Shown here piece by piece: positions 10,723 through 22,170 of a stretch of 64,000 bases of DNA (its first letter is position 1; each line of letters starts with the position of its first letter). Position numbers and translations under genes: made by a program. Source of the stretch: Mauremys mutica. Lineage: Eukaryota; Chordata; Testudines; Geoemydidae. The notes under the pieces were generated by a model. That model was not told where the DNA came from. It saw only the letters and a program-made list of their open reading frames with translations, and did not search any database. The stretch is from positions 12,111,225 through 12,175,224 of the forward strand of contig NC_059073.1 of NCBI RefSeq assembly GCF_020497125.1, read 5' to 3'.

Positions 10723-11410
10723 ATCATAGAATCATAGAATCTCAGGGTTGGAAGGGACCTCAGGAGGTCATCTAGTCCAACGCCCTGCTCAAAGCAGGAC
10801 CAAACCCAACTAAATCATCCCAGCCAGGGCTTTGTCAAGCCTGACCTTAAAAACCTCTAAGGAAGGAGATTCCACCACCTCCCTAGGTAATCCATTCCAG
10901 TTCTTCACCACCCTACTAGTGAAAAAGTTTTTCCTAATATCCAGCCTAAACCTCCCCCTCTGCAACTTGAGACCATTACTCCTTGTTCTGTCATCTTCTA
11001 CCACTGAGAACAGTCTAGATCCATCCTCTTTGGAACCCCCTTTCAGGTAGTTGAAAGCAGCTATCAAATCCCCCCTCATTCTTCTCTTCTGCAGACTAAA
11101 CAATCCCAGTTCCCTCAGCCTCTCCTCATAAGTCATGTGCTCCAGCCCCCTAATCATTTTTGTTGCCCTCCGCTGGATTCTCTCCAATTTTTCCACATCC
11201 TTCTTGTAGTGTGGGGCCCAAAACTGGACACAGTACTCCAAATGAGGCCTCACCAGTGCTGAGTAGAGGGGAATGATCACATCCCTCGATCTGCTGGAAA
11301 TGCCCCTACTTATACAACCCAAAATGCCATTAGCCTTCTTGGCAACAAGGGCACACTGTTGACTCATATTCAGCTTTTCGTCCACCGTATTCAGCTTTTC
11401 GTCCACCGAT
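10723..11410 (-). mobile_element. CR1 LINE, 5'-truncated, with 3' end at the left
   Basis: The minus strand runs from ORF2 reverse transcriptase C-terminal coding through the 3' UTR to the terminal ATTCTATGAT repeats (10724-10741 on the plus strand as ATCATAGAATCATAGAAT). It carries the same 3' UTR words as the CR1 tail at the window start. The junction near 11410 is where CR1 similarity stops. A 20-base unit is tandemly duplicated at the 5' end of the copy. Confidence 0.92.
10810..11406 (-). pseudogene. CR1 ORF2 C-terminal fragment, 198 codons open
   Basis: A remnant of the CR1 endonuclease/reverse transcriptase polyprotein covering the region after the catalytic palm. Recognisable blocks are [61 protein letters not shown] and [15 protein letters not shown], the standard C-terminal signature of CR1 proteins. 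The catalytic residues and endonuclease are absent, so it is inactive. The frame is still open, suggesting a relatively young insertion. The apparent start is not a real start; the repeated VDEKLN comes from the local duplication. Confidence 0.92.
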
Positions 11411-12335
11411 TCCCTAGCCCAAGCATGAAGCAGCCAAGTGGGTGTTGGTGTAGCTCAGGGAGCTGTTAATGGGGTACGAGGGCATTTATTCATTCACCTT
11501 TCATTCAGAAAGCTCTCAAAGGGCATCCCACAAATACACTCAAGGCGCGACAGTAATGTACTAAAGCAGGTCACCTGCAGACAGCGGGAGGCAAATTGTG
11601 GCCAAAGATACAAACACTTTCTCATATGAAAAGTATGGCAGTTCTCTAATGGCCATGCACAGAAGACAGGACCTTGGTATTTAAAATGTTCTGTAAAAGA
11701 ATCCCCCACCCTGCAACACACACACACACACACACCTACCTACCTTTCTGGGATTCAGTCCTGCAGCTCTAGGAAACCTACAAACCCCAGCCCTGCTGCT
11801 CACTAGTCCTTGCCCAAGAGATCTTAACAGTAGATGATGATTTACAATAGTGGGACTGATATACACTTGGCTATGATGAGATGGCAAATTTTAAAACATG
11901 TCGCCTATAGTTTATTTGTCCTGGAAAAGGAAAAGAGACAAGAGGAAGCATAATATATTTTAACAATCCTTGTGTGAGCTGAAAGATTTTTATAAAGCAA
12001 CCAAATTTGTCCAAATGAGAAGCTTGTCAGCCTGTGGGCATCACCTAAGTTGCATTATAGTAAAAGGAGTGAATTGCAGCTGCAAAACTGCGTAGGTGAA
12101 AGGGGAGCAATACATGCTGGGACCTGTGGTTTCTGCAGGCTGTACCTCTGTCAGACAGTGTAAGGTGGACACACTCAACTTTGTAGGCACAAAATATTTG
12201 GGCCCCAGGCCAGACTCAGTTTGATAAACTGAAAAGATTGATTTCTTTCTCTTTCCTGCTTATAATGGCTCAAATTATACTGCTCTCGGAGGCAACTTGT
12301 AGAAGCCATGCCAAGGGATAATTCAGTGCTACTTC
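11411..12335. other. Intergenic with a CA microsatellite
   Basis: A CA run occupies about 11716-11734. No coding or RNA gene was recognised. The segment ends at the 8-mer GCTACTTC that flanks the next MITE. Confidence 0.5.
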
Positions 12336-12793
12336 CAGGGCCGGCTCCAGGCACCAGCCGAGCAAGCTCCTGCTTGGGGTGGCAGATTCCAAGGGGCAGC
12401 AGTCCAGCCACCCTTTTTTATCTTTTTCTTTTTGGTTCGCCGCTCTGGCCGCCCTGTAGAGGGTGGCGGCGCGGAGGAGGGGAGAGTCCTGCAGCAAACT
12501 CGGCAGGGCAGCCCGCATCCTTCCCTCCCAGCCAACCGGAGCGGTGCAGAGCCCTCCCGGCAGGCGGCGTGGCGGGAGGGGCCATGTGGCAAGCGCCCCG
12601 CTGAAACCCTGGCCACTCCCCTTCTCTCTCTCCCCCCTGCTCCCTCCCTATACCCTCTGCTAGACCGGGCGCACACTCCGCTTCTGCAGCACAGGGAGTC
12701 CCCCTGCACTCTGGCTCTGGCCGCCCTGCAGGGTTTGTGGGGGTTTTTTGGTTTTTTTTGCTTGGGGCGGCAAAAAAGCCAGAGCCGGCTCTG
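12336..12793. mobile_element. hAT-type MITE, 458 bp, GC-rich
   Basis: Left terminus CAGGGCCGGCTCCAGGCACC; right terminus, read in reverse complement, CAGAGCCGGCTCTGGC. The flanking 8-mers GCTACTTC (12328-12335) and GCTACTTT (12794-12801) match at 7 of 8. Shared words with the copy at 14.8 kb include AGCAAGC and GCTTGGGGCGGCAAAAA. The GC-rich interior creates long overlapping open frames on both strands (up to 167 codons) that are not genes. Confidence 0.85.
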
Positions 12794-12897
12794 GCTACTT
12801 TCTTTCAGTTTCAGACAGAAATGTAAACCCAATTCGTGATTAAGTCATATTGAGTTTGGCCGCCTCAAATATATGCATGTATATGTGTATGATGGAT

Positions 12898-12900
<3 letters not shown>

Positions 12901-12936
<36 letters not shown>
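12901..12936. repeat. TG dinucleotide microsatellite
   Basis: Uninterrupted TG run of 18 units, then TGCGCA. Confidence 0.95.
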
Positions 12937-12939
<3 letters not shown>

Positions 12940-13720
12940 AGACAGACAAGAGGCATGTTAAAACTGCTGTATATTCAAACCAAGTGCAAATTGTAAACTG
13001 GACCCCATCACGTCCATTTGGCCCACTAGGTTTTGTAACAGATTTGTTGGTCTACTGGTTCCTGGGACCACTCAACCTCCAGTTAAAGCCAACAGCCACC
13101 AATAGAATCCAACAGAGGGAGGCCAGCTGATTATTCTAATGAAGTGGACTAGCATTTCCATTAGGGAGATCCAACGAGATCGTGTTCGAGGCTTAGTTGG
13201 GCAACAAACAGGATCTGCTTTGGGTTGATGCAGGGCATGTGTCCTGAGCTTTGGCACAGCCCAAGACAAAGTAATGAAACATAACGTAACAAATTGTCAT
13301 GTAACAACATAATGAGATAAAGCTGCAGAAGTGAATCAAGATTTTACAACACAGGCAGTTTGTACTTAAGTCCCAGCCAAGGAACTCGTTGTGTGTCTAT
13401 AAAGGAGGCTTGATTGAAGGGCCTGAGTCTTCCAGGAAGATGAATTATGGGTGAACTTATGATTTAGTTCTGGCCCTCCCCAAATATTGCCATTAGTTGC
13501 CTGCTCTGCAGTGAGTTCAAGGCCTCCTTGGTAATCTGCAGTCAAGAGTTACTCTCTGCTGCTACATCCCTGATGGGGGGGAAATTCCCTCAGACTTTTG
13601 GTTAACCAGAGCTACCTCTGAGATAGCAGAATGCAGCAGGGTCACTCCATCCAGCCAGTCCCTAGGAAACAGGAACGACAAAGCTGGAATAATTAATAAT
13701 AATAATAATAATAAAAATCA
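12940..13720. other. Intergenic, possible unclassified repeat copy
   Basis: At about 13020-13170, phrases such as TGGTCTACTGGTTCCTGGG, CAGTTAAAGCC and ATTATTCTAATG resemble the stretch at 39840-39975 (TGGTCTGTTGGTTACTGGG, AATTTAAACC, GGATTCTAATGG). An AAT microsatellite lies at about 13688-13713. Confidence 0.4.
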
Positions 13721-13721
13721 C

Positions 13722-13845
13722 ATCCGAAGAAGTGAGCTGTAGCTCACGAAAGCTCATGCTAAAATAAATTTGTTAGTCTTTAAGGTGCCACAAGTACTCC
13801 TGTTCTTTTTGCGGATACAGACTAACACGGCTGCTACTCTGAAAC
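13722..13845 (+). mobile_element. Retroelement 3' end with degraded hammerhead-like core
   Basis: A 5'-truncated copy. The core reads CCGAAGA, then a perfect stem GTGAGC-TGTA-GCTCAC, then GAAA and AGC-TCAT-GCT. The tail TTTGTTAGTCTTTAAGGTGCC and GCGGATACAGACTAACACGG ends in CTGAAACC. AATTAATAAT occurs on both sides (about 13691 and 13846), compatible with a target duplication, although the left copy merges with an AAT run. Confidence 0.65.
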
Positions 13846-13849
13846 CAAT

Positions 13850-14797
13850 TAATAATGTGTTATTCTAAAGAGAAATCTTTCTGAAGCAGTAACAATTGAA
13901 GGTGCAATGGATTTCAGATGTCTGGGAAATTCATGGGACAGTCACATTTAAGGCATACAAGGTACCGTCATTTTACAAATAAAAAGTACCCATCTTATTA
14001 TCAGGGCCTGTAGAATTCTGCAGCACTGTTTGTTAGAGTTTAAGAAACTGTATATTTTTGAATTTTTAACAGTTTTTTCTTTTAATTCCAATTTCTAATA
14101 GAGCCCCCTTCAATCAGATCTCCTAAATCCCCCCCTCCCCCGCAAAAAAATATCAGTGTTTCTGTACCTCTGGTGTTTATAAGGGTTTTTTGAGCCAGGG
14201 GAAACTGAGGCACCAGCCCTGCAATGAGCTAGGTGCAGAGGTCCACTTACCCAGAGCTCACTGTAGGATCAGGGCCTGGCTGACTGAAGAACCAAGTTAC
14301 TATAAAGTCAAGCTATCCTGGAGCATTGCCAGTGCAAAGGAAACAAACCAGGCAATTAATGGAGAGGGAAAAAAGCTATTATTTTACCAGCTTCTTTCAT
14401 ACACTGCGATTTTACAAACTCCTCACGGAGATGGCAGCTGCAGAATCTGCAGAGAGAAGTATGATTTTTGAAGACAGGGCCCTGGATTTTATGTACTTGG
14501 CTTACGTACTTTACAGGCTTTCACCCTAGTATTTCCATTCCAATCATGCCTAAAGGCTCCCACTGAGATCAGAACCCACTGTCCTGTACACAGTCCCTGC
14601 CCTGCAGATCTGACAGTCTAAATTGACAAGACAAAGGGTTTGCAGGGAAAGGAAGCATTAGCATCACTGTTGTACAGATGAGGCACTGAGGCGCTATCTG
14701 AATGACACAAGCCAGCAACTGAAGCCCCCTCTTCTGAATGTTAAGTCAGTGCTTTAACCATAAGGCCCTGACTTCACTGGGGCTACTCACATTCGTA
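13850..14797. other. Intergenic, no gene recognised
   Basis: Around 14660-14760 a stretch with TACAGATGAGGCACTGAGGC and AGTCAGTGCTTTAACCATAAG resembles the tail of ancient core-SINEs. Nothing else was supported. Confidence 0.4.
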
Positions 14798-15033
14798 CAG
14801 GGCCGGCTCCAGGCACCAGCCCAGCAAGCAGGTGCTTGGGGCGGCCAAGGGGAGGGGGCGGCAAGTCGGGCTTTTCAGTGGCAATTCGGTGCTGGGTCCC
14901 TCGGTCCCTCCTGGAGGGAAGGACCTGCTGTCAAAGAAGAAAGTGGTGTGGTGGAGCTGCCGCCGATCGCGGCTGCTTTTTTTTTTTTTTCTTCCTGCTG
15001 CTTGGGGCGGCAAAAACCCTGGAGCCGGCCCTG
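14798..15033. mobile_element. hAT-type MITE, 236 bp
   Basis: Begins CAGGGCCGGCTCCAGG and ends GGAGCCGGCCCTG, giving 13 matching terminal bases. The flanking 8-mers CATTCGTA (14790-14797) and CATGCGTA (15034-15041) differ at one position. Same family as 12336-12793, with a shorter interior. It interrupts the frame at 14738-15190, so that frame is not a single protein. Confidence 0.9.
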
Positions 15034-15044
15034 CATGCGTAAGC

Positions 15045-15532
15045 AGTTTGCTGACTCAGACCCTAAAGTGGTTGTCTTGCAACTGACTGTACAGTCACAC
15101 TACAAAAACAGACTCCACCTAGAGACTGCTGAATTGGAATTAATTTGCAAATTGGACACCAGCAAATTAGGCTTGAATAAAGACTGGTAGTGGATGGGCC
15201 ATTACACAAAGTAAAACTATTTCCCCGTGCTTATTTTTTTTCCCCCTACAGTTCCTCACATCTCCTTGTCAATTGCTGGAAATGGGCCATTTTCATTACC
15301 ACTACAAACAGTTCTTTTTCTCTCCTGCTGATAATAGCTCACCTTAACTGATCACTCTCCTTATAGTGTGTACGGTAACACCCATTGTTTCATATTCTCT
15401 GTGTATGTATATATCTTCCTACTGTATTTTCCACTGCATGCATCTGATGAAGTGGGCTGTAGCCCACGAAAGCTTATGCTCAAATAAATTTGTTAGTCTC
15501 TAAGGTGGCACAAGTACTCCTGTTCTTTTTTT
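15045..15532 (+). mobile_element. Retroelement 3' end with intact hammerhead-like core
   Basis: The 5' part (to 15190) ends a frame whose last residues are LETAELELICKLDTSKLG, then a stop, probably the C-terminus of the element's protein; I cannot assign the family. A 3' UTR follows (GGGCCATTACACAAAGTAAA, TAACACCCATTGTTTCATAT). It contains CTGATGA (15444-15450), stem GTGGGC/GCCCAC (15452-15467), GAAA (15468-15471), AGC-TTAT-GCT (15471-15480), then TTTGTTAGTCTCTAAGGTGG and CACAAGTACTCCTGTTC. The terminal part seen at 13.8 kb is missing. Confidence 0.65.
15444..15481 (+). ncRNA. Hammerhead-ribozyme-like core motif
   Basis: Order of elements: CTGATGA box, six-pair stem II with TGTA loop, GAAA box, three-pair stem III (AGC/GCT) with a TTAT loop, then C at 15481 as the putative cleavage base. 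This matches the conserved core of hammerhead ribozymes. A convincing stem I between the sequence before 15444 and that after 15481 is not seen; TATTT (15425-15429) with AAATA (15482-15486) is the best pairing and is displaced. Activity is therefore uncertain. Confidence 0.4.
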
Positions 15533-15535
15533 AGA

Positions 15536-18121
15536 GATAGATCAATGCATCCTGCTGAAATCTAAGCCATGCTCAAAGCTACTGGAGCCACTTCAGCACT
15601 GCTCGTTTAACGCTGCCTGCCACATTTAAACACAGATGGGCTCGATCCAAACCTCTGGATCCAAACAACCCTGTTTTTATTGGGCTGTGTTTGAAATCGA
15701 AACCCGGATCCTGACCAAATTCTGTAGTTCAAGCCCATCTGTGCATTTACACCACAGCCCCATCCTGTGAACATCTTTGAGGCAGGCAGGACACTTGTCC
15801 CTGGAGCAAGGGCAGGAGTTCAGGGCTGGCCCTTCTATGACGGGCACAGGTCCCCAGTGATGAAGGAGGTCACTTCAGCTCAGTTGCACCCTTCTCTCCT
15901 GTGGGTGCCCAGGGGATGTTTGGGAGTTGTAAGGAGCAAATGGGTTTAGGAAGGCTGGGCTTCCCGTCACAGGTCTCAGCTGAATCCCGGGCTGTTTTAC
16001 CAGTTCCATGAATGTATTTTCGTGCTGTTCGCTGGAGGGAAGGGCCTTGCCAACTGAGACTGTGTTTTCCTGCGGAGTCATTTCAGCAGCCTCCAGTGTC
16101 TTCAACTCATCTGCTGAACCCACAGTTCATCAGGGTTCCCCACTCTCTCCATAAAGCCGCCCTCCTCTCTCCCAGCAGACCCTGTGCACGCACAGCTCCT
16201 GCCACGGCACCACTGACTCCAGCTGAGCGAATTACCCATCCGAGCGCTGACCCGCCAAAGAGCTGGGACCTGGGGAGGAACAGCTTTAAGGGGGCTCAGT
16301 ACTGAATTCACAAGTGCATCTGTTATGCAAGGGTGATCGCATTCCTCCACACACACACACACACACATCCTCCTGCTCCAAATGCAAATGTCCCTCTGCG
16401 TCTCCCTGACAAACAAGCCCAGCAGGAAATCCTTTGCTGGGAATTAAAGAAAGATCCACGTGACACTGCAAAACTGGACGTAGCATTCTTGGCAGTTAGC
16501 TTCTTAAGCTTAAAAAAAGAAACAGCTGCTAGTGAGAGCAATGGCCCAGTGACATAACATGGAGCGGTGCCAGAGGAGGGACCTGAGTTCAGACCAGGAC
16601 CATCAGGGCAGTTCAGAGGCAATATGGTCCCATCGGAGCAGGAGAGACACTCTCACTGAGATGGGTTGGACACAGCTCCCTTTGGAGCTAACAAAGAGAG
16701 GTAAATCGGGAATGTCTTAAGCTAAAGAACAGTCCCCTAAGGAGTAGTATCCTGATTGTCTGCATCACTTAAAGCTGGCATGGACAGATTGTACTGCAGG
16801 GAAGAACCCTGAACTGACCCCTACATATGGATTAAAAGGGCTTTTAGGTCTGTTCCATCTTCAGCTTCCATGACGCTTCAGCCAGAAGGGGGGGGTTGTC
16901 CTTGGGAGGGAATTACGATCAGGAAGGTGAGTTCAACAAAAAGTTACCCCTTTCATTCTATGGGGGTAACAAGCAATTGTCCCCTACTGGTCCATTCAAA
17001 CCCTTGGGAATCAGAGCTCTTAGAACGTGAGGAAATACTGGAGCCCGTCCGTGGAGGCAAGGGTGCTGCTTTCTCAGGAGAAGGAAGGAAAGAACGAACA
17101 GATGTTGCTCGCATTTTAGGTTCCTTCACCCAGAGGATCCACCATCCCCAGGAGATGAGAGAGGAAGGAAGTCCAACTCATCCACAGCTAGAATCTTGTG
17201 CTGCTTAAAACAGATAGGCTGGTGGTGAGCTGAGTCCTGCTTCTTGGGCACAAGAAGTCCATTTTACTGTTACCTCATACCCCATCTCCCCCACAACCCC
17301 TGTTTGTCTGTTCCACCCACCTGTTTCTGTCTCTTTATAAACCCAAGTGTTAAGCTCGCCGGGACAGGGTCCGCCTTTTTCCTGTATTTCTGTAGAACAC
17401 CTAGCACAATGGAACCGTGATCTTTGATTGGAGGCCCTTAGCCTCCACTGCAATACAAATAACAATGGTTGATGATGATGATGCTTCAGAGCAGGAGTCA
17501 GGAAGGAATATTTCCTCAGTCTGCAGCATGGCCTGCTGGGTTATTGTATAGGAGGAGAAGGAGGGTGTTTCCTCCTGAATTCTCAGGTATCAGGCAGCTA
17601 CTGGAGGCAAGATGCTCACTGGTCTGATCTGGGATGGCCAACCCAAAGAGGCAAACACCATAACTGGCAATGAACCTGAAGCAAATATTTAAGACCCGGA
17701 TCCAGAATCTGACACCACCACCCCCCAAATCTGAGAATGTTTGGCTCTAACATGTTGGTTCAGCCCAGGATAGAGCTAGGGGGGAAATGTAAAAGCTGTG
17801 TCTCATTTTAGAATCTGAATCTCTCCCCCCCCACACACACACACACCCAAGAGCTGGTGGGGCTGGCTCCAGGGTTTAGTTCTGAGCCATCTCCAAGCAG
17901 AGATGAGCACTAGCCTGACACAGGGGTGTGTGACGTAACCAAAGAGCCACTCTCAGTGGAGGCCACCTCAGCACAGCAAGCTCTTGCCTGGCAGGATGCA
18001 CTGTCGTAGTTCACCTTGTAGAACAAGATGCAGAGGACGGGGGAGGTGGAGGTGTAATGAAGGGTAGAGTTTGACTGAGCAAGGCTTGCCACTGTCTGAG
18101 CCACCAGGCCTGATGGGTCAG
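15536..18121. other. Intergenic, microsatellites and SINE tail remnants
   Basis: CA runs at about 16347-16368 and 17831-17845. Around 17335-17460, AAGTGTTAAGCTCGCCGGGAC and GTAGAACACCTAGCACAATGG belong to a recurring ancient repeat tail, also at 50.0 kb. The open frames here lack domains. Confidence 0.5.
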
Positions 18122-18300
18122 TGAGAGGGATAGCTCAATGGTTTGAGCATTGGCCTGCTAAACCTAGGGTTGTGAGTTCAATCCTTGATGGGGCCATTTA
18201 GGGAACTGGGGTAAAAATCTGTCTGGGAATTGGTCCTGCTTTGAGCAGGGGGTTGGACCTTCTGAGGTCCCTTCCAACCCTAATCTTCTATGATTCTATG
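18122..18300 (+). mobile_element. tRNA-derived SINE with CR1-like 3' tail
   Basis: An A-box region TAGCTCAATGGTTTGAGC and B-box GGTTGTGAGTTCAATCC are followed by a tRNA-unrelated part. The tail, GGTCCTGCTTTGAGCAG through CCTTCCAACC to ATTCTATG, is shared with CR1, which explains how CR1 machinery can mobilise it. This is the organisation of turtle-type SINEs. Best preserved copy in the window with a CR1-type end. Confidence 0.9.
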
Positions 18301-21300
18301 TCTGTTCTGACAGCTGGCCACCAGCTGCCATACAAGTCATTGTACTTCCTGTGGCATGTTAGGTTTAGGGCTGTCATTCAAAATTGAGCACTGGAGGTTG
18401 AGAAGCAGAGCTTGATTTCCTGTCATGCAGTGGCAGCGGTGAATTGAAACTACGTTGGGCTCAACAATACTTCAGGGGACCCAAAACATCAGGCCCCATG
18501 CAGACTCTTCCTTCCAGCCTCCCTGCACCTATAAACCTGGATTTGCCCCTGGATGGACTCCACTGGCCATGAAAACCCCATGGCATTCAAGAGCTGTCTG
18601 CCTGAGTGATGAATTTTAGCACTTTCACTAAGCTGCACTCATTGTCAGCTAACGTCCTCCCTGCCGTAACTCCCCTGGCACCAGCCAGGGACAGGAGGGG
18701 TAAATCTGGCCCTTCTCCACTCTTGCATCAGTCTCCCCCTCAGAGAACTGGGCCTAGTTCCCAAGGAGCATGAGCCTCCAAACGAGGGGTTGGGAGAACC
18801 AGCCTGAATAAAACGAGAACCCTTCAGAATCCTCACCCAGAACGTGAACAGGGCCCGTGCCAGAGCTGGGAGGAGGAGCCAGGTTTGCTGACTCCCAGCG
18901 CCCCCCTCCCCCCCCCCGATAACCATTACAGCAAAATAACAGCCAGCAGCTCTCTCAGAGCTGGGCATCCTGTGCTCCATGATCAGTTTGACTCGTGTCC
19001 CCTCTCCCTTTGCTGCAGGTGGATGAGTTAGGTGTTGAACAGAGGGTACGGTCTATCGTCCAGCAGGCTGCCACCTGATGGAATCTCGCCCCTTCTCCAC
19101 TACACTCTGTCCCTCCGATTAGAACCGAAGCCAATGTTTTGCTCAGTGCCCTTTTGAAAATGTTCCCACACTCCTGTCCAAGGCTCGCTCTCCAATCACA
19201 GAGCCCCTCTCCGCCGCCACTGCTGCTGCTGCTGCTGGAGTGGGGGGGACATAAATATATCCCCTCGTCAGCACTGATGTAAACACGATGGGGCCAAAAC
19301 ACTTGACAAAATATTTCCATTATCGCTGCAGGTTCCTCCTTCATGTTTCACGAGGAAGGAAGTTCTTATAAGTTGTGGGCAATGGACGAAAATGACCCTG
19401 TTTTTTTCCCCCTATTGTTTGATGAAGTTGGACAAAGAACAATACTTTGCAGTTTACCTCCCTTTGCAAAGTGCTTTGAGATCTACAACTGAAAACAGCA
19501 TTAGCCCCATGTTACAGACGGGGATGGTCAGGGTGGAGCAGCATTACCGTGACGCGTCCCCAGTCTTCCAGCAAATCAGTGTCAGGGTTCACAACAGAAA
19601 CTATTGCCAATCCTCCAGATTCTCAGTCCTGTACCAAACTCACTGCATGGCACTACCACCCCGGCTGCCCAAGAAAATCAAGGGCATGGTCTTTAAGGAC
19701 TGGTGATTGAGGAACTGCTATATATTGGGGAGGGGGAGTCTCATTTTTTTCTGAACCAGTTTGCACATAACAAACAGAGAAGCTGCTACTAGACACACCT
19801 GTATCATTCCCACTGTTTGATTTCAACCAATTATTCTTCCCAGAAAAACCCCACTGATCATTTCAGTTTAAACCACAAGGCTGATTCTACTACTGCCTGA
19901 GAGCCCTTTAGCAGAGCTGAGGCACCTCTGGATATGGACTCCTTCCCCTGCCTGACAGAAAGAGGAACACCTTCTTTGACCCTAAAAAAACCCCATGAAA
20001 TCCAGATCTAACTATGTCAAAAGTCCAGGAAATGGTCAGATTCAGGATTTTGGAACCTGCGATCCAGATCCAGCCTCCTGCAAAGTTCATGGGGATTTGA
20101 TCTAGGGATTGGGTCAGGGGCCATCTCTAACTACAATACAATCTTTCATTATGTGATAGTGTGGTCTATTCTACTAATAGAATATAATGTTAAAGAAGTT
20201 CATTCATTTTATACTGCTTTTCCAGTGAGAGGGCATAATTAAGATAATGACACATCTCATCTGATGTCTCATAGCACTTGGATAAGCAGCATTATCCCTA
20301 TTTTACAGATGGGTAAACTGAGGCACAACACAGCTAAGTGACTCTAGACCCCACGTCTCCTGCCTCTCAGTCCAGTTCCCTATCCTGAATACCCCACTGT
20401 CTCTGATATGTTGTTTTAGGTTTAACTAGTACCTTTTCCCACCTAAAACATTTGAACACGCTATACAGTACTTGACATCATCGCATATTCATCTGAGCAA
20501 GCATGAGAAATTCCAGCCCACAAGTTTGGGATTTTTTTGCTTTTTGAGAAAATTATAAATGACTGAAAATAGAGATATAATGGCCCTGATCCTGCCCTTG
20601 AGTTGTGCCTATGCCTCCTGGTAGTCAATGAAAGCTGTGTCTGCGCCTGCATTTGGCTCAGAAACCAGATAGGCCATCTCCACCTTAACTGCAGCATCTG
20701 GCTAGGCCTACAGCCATCCATGGGAAACCTGCCTCTCCACGCATCATACTCGGCACAGTCTCACAGACTACTTGAAATGTTCCAGCTGCTGCCACTGTGA
20801 ATACAGCTCTAAATTCAGCAACGAGAGAGAGTATGTGACCGCAGGGAAAGCTCTCTTTACCCCATGTGCTAGGGATGGGAGTACAGCGGCTGTGTGGCAT
20901 GCAAAGTCAGCAGAGGGACAAAGCAGGGAGCCACCCAGTCAATGAGCAGGTGACCAGAACACCGATATCAATAGAATATCAAGAGAACACCTTGGGAGAA
21001 AATCCCCTCCTTGTCCCTGATCAGGACTTTGGAAAGAATTCCTCCCAGCAGGTTTAACTTGAGATTTACTCTCTAGGGCAAGAGCATGTCTGGAAGATTT
21101 CCATTACGTTCCCATCACAGCCTGTATAAAGGAGAATGAAGTATTTGCTTTGTTTCCATGGGTTCAACGCTTCTCTATTGTACTCTTCATTCCATTGCAT
21201 ATCAGCATAGAAGATGGAGCCTTGGTAGAGAAGATGGCGGAAGAGCATGATGCAAGCTCCTGCACCAGGCCAATGATTAGCTGGGAAGAGATGATTCATG

Positions 21301-22170
21301 GAGCCCTTGCAATAATGCTTGCTTTTAAAGTCCCTGGGATTTCGCAGTGACGTGGGTGTCCAGAAAGAAGGCTGGGCTGGAGCGCAGGAGGAGACGGCTA
21401 AGTGGACTGGAAAGCTCCCGAGGTCAGAGAGGATGTTCCAGAAATAGGGGCAGAGAACCTGTTCCTGATTATGGGGAAAACCAAAAATAGACAATTGAAA
21501 AATAACACAGAACCACGCAAAGTTCAGCTTGCGGCTCCCTGGGAAAGATCCAAGGATGAAAACATTCCAGAAAATGGGGTCAACCTTCTCTAATAACCAC
21601 TGTCCAATGAGACATTGATGCGCTGAGTTTACCATTGGTCTATTTATGGGCCTGGCCTATAGACCCAACGCTCAAGCTCCCTTGACCAATCCTGTGACAT
21701 GCTGATTGGCTGTATCCCAGCCTTCCCCCGTTTGTTTTATTGTGTGTCTACACATGGTGTACAAACATTGCATTAAGCTGTTTATACCAAAATTCGGCAG
21801 CCATTGACGAAAATGGCTTCGTAATTAATCATATTTGGAACTACATTTACCGTTAGTGTTCATTTTCATGACCGAGGTGATTCCTGCCTCTTTAGCTGTG
21901 GATGAAATCCCCGATGGCGTGTGAAATTCTGTTCTGTAGCGGGGGGGTCTGAGCGGTGCCCTACACGTTCCATGCTCCTGAGCTTAGTGTCCCCACAGCA
22001 ACGTGCACAGGGGATGGGTGGGAATGGGGCGGGGGGGAGGGGGCAGATGCACTGCCATGTAGATGCTCCTGCCTTTATTAACATTCCCTAGCCCTGCCCA
22101 GAGGCTGTATTACAGTCAAAGGGGCTACCGTGGAAGTGTCCATGAAATGACTCTAGACACGCTCCGCGGC
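18301..22170. other. Intergenic, no gene supported
   Basis: A GCT run lies at about 19220-19237. Around 20285-20345 (CCTATTTTACAGATGGG, AACTGAGGCAC) there is an ancient core-SINE tail. The longest frame, 21066-21635 (-), 189 codons, has no recognisable domain and no supporting splice or regulatory context, so it is not annotated as a gene. Confidence 0.5.

Noticed and set aside
12329..12839. Frames of 135 and 167 codons
   Set aside because: Contained almost entirely in the GC-rich hAT MITE and its flanks.
14738..15190. 150-codon frame as a single gene
   Set aside because: It crosses a MITE with clear 8-bp duplications. Only the last 40 or so residues may belong to a retroelement protein.
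18122..18200. tRNA gene
   Set aside because: A- and B-box motifs are present, but the sequence continues into a CR1-like tail and lacks a proper acceptor stem, so it is a SINE head. The same applies at 35.0, 43.1 and 54.7 kb.
21066..21635. 189-codon minus-strand frame
   Set aside because: No recognisable protein family, no splice or promoter context, and competing frames on the other strand; best explained by chance.
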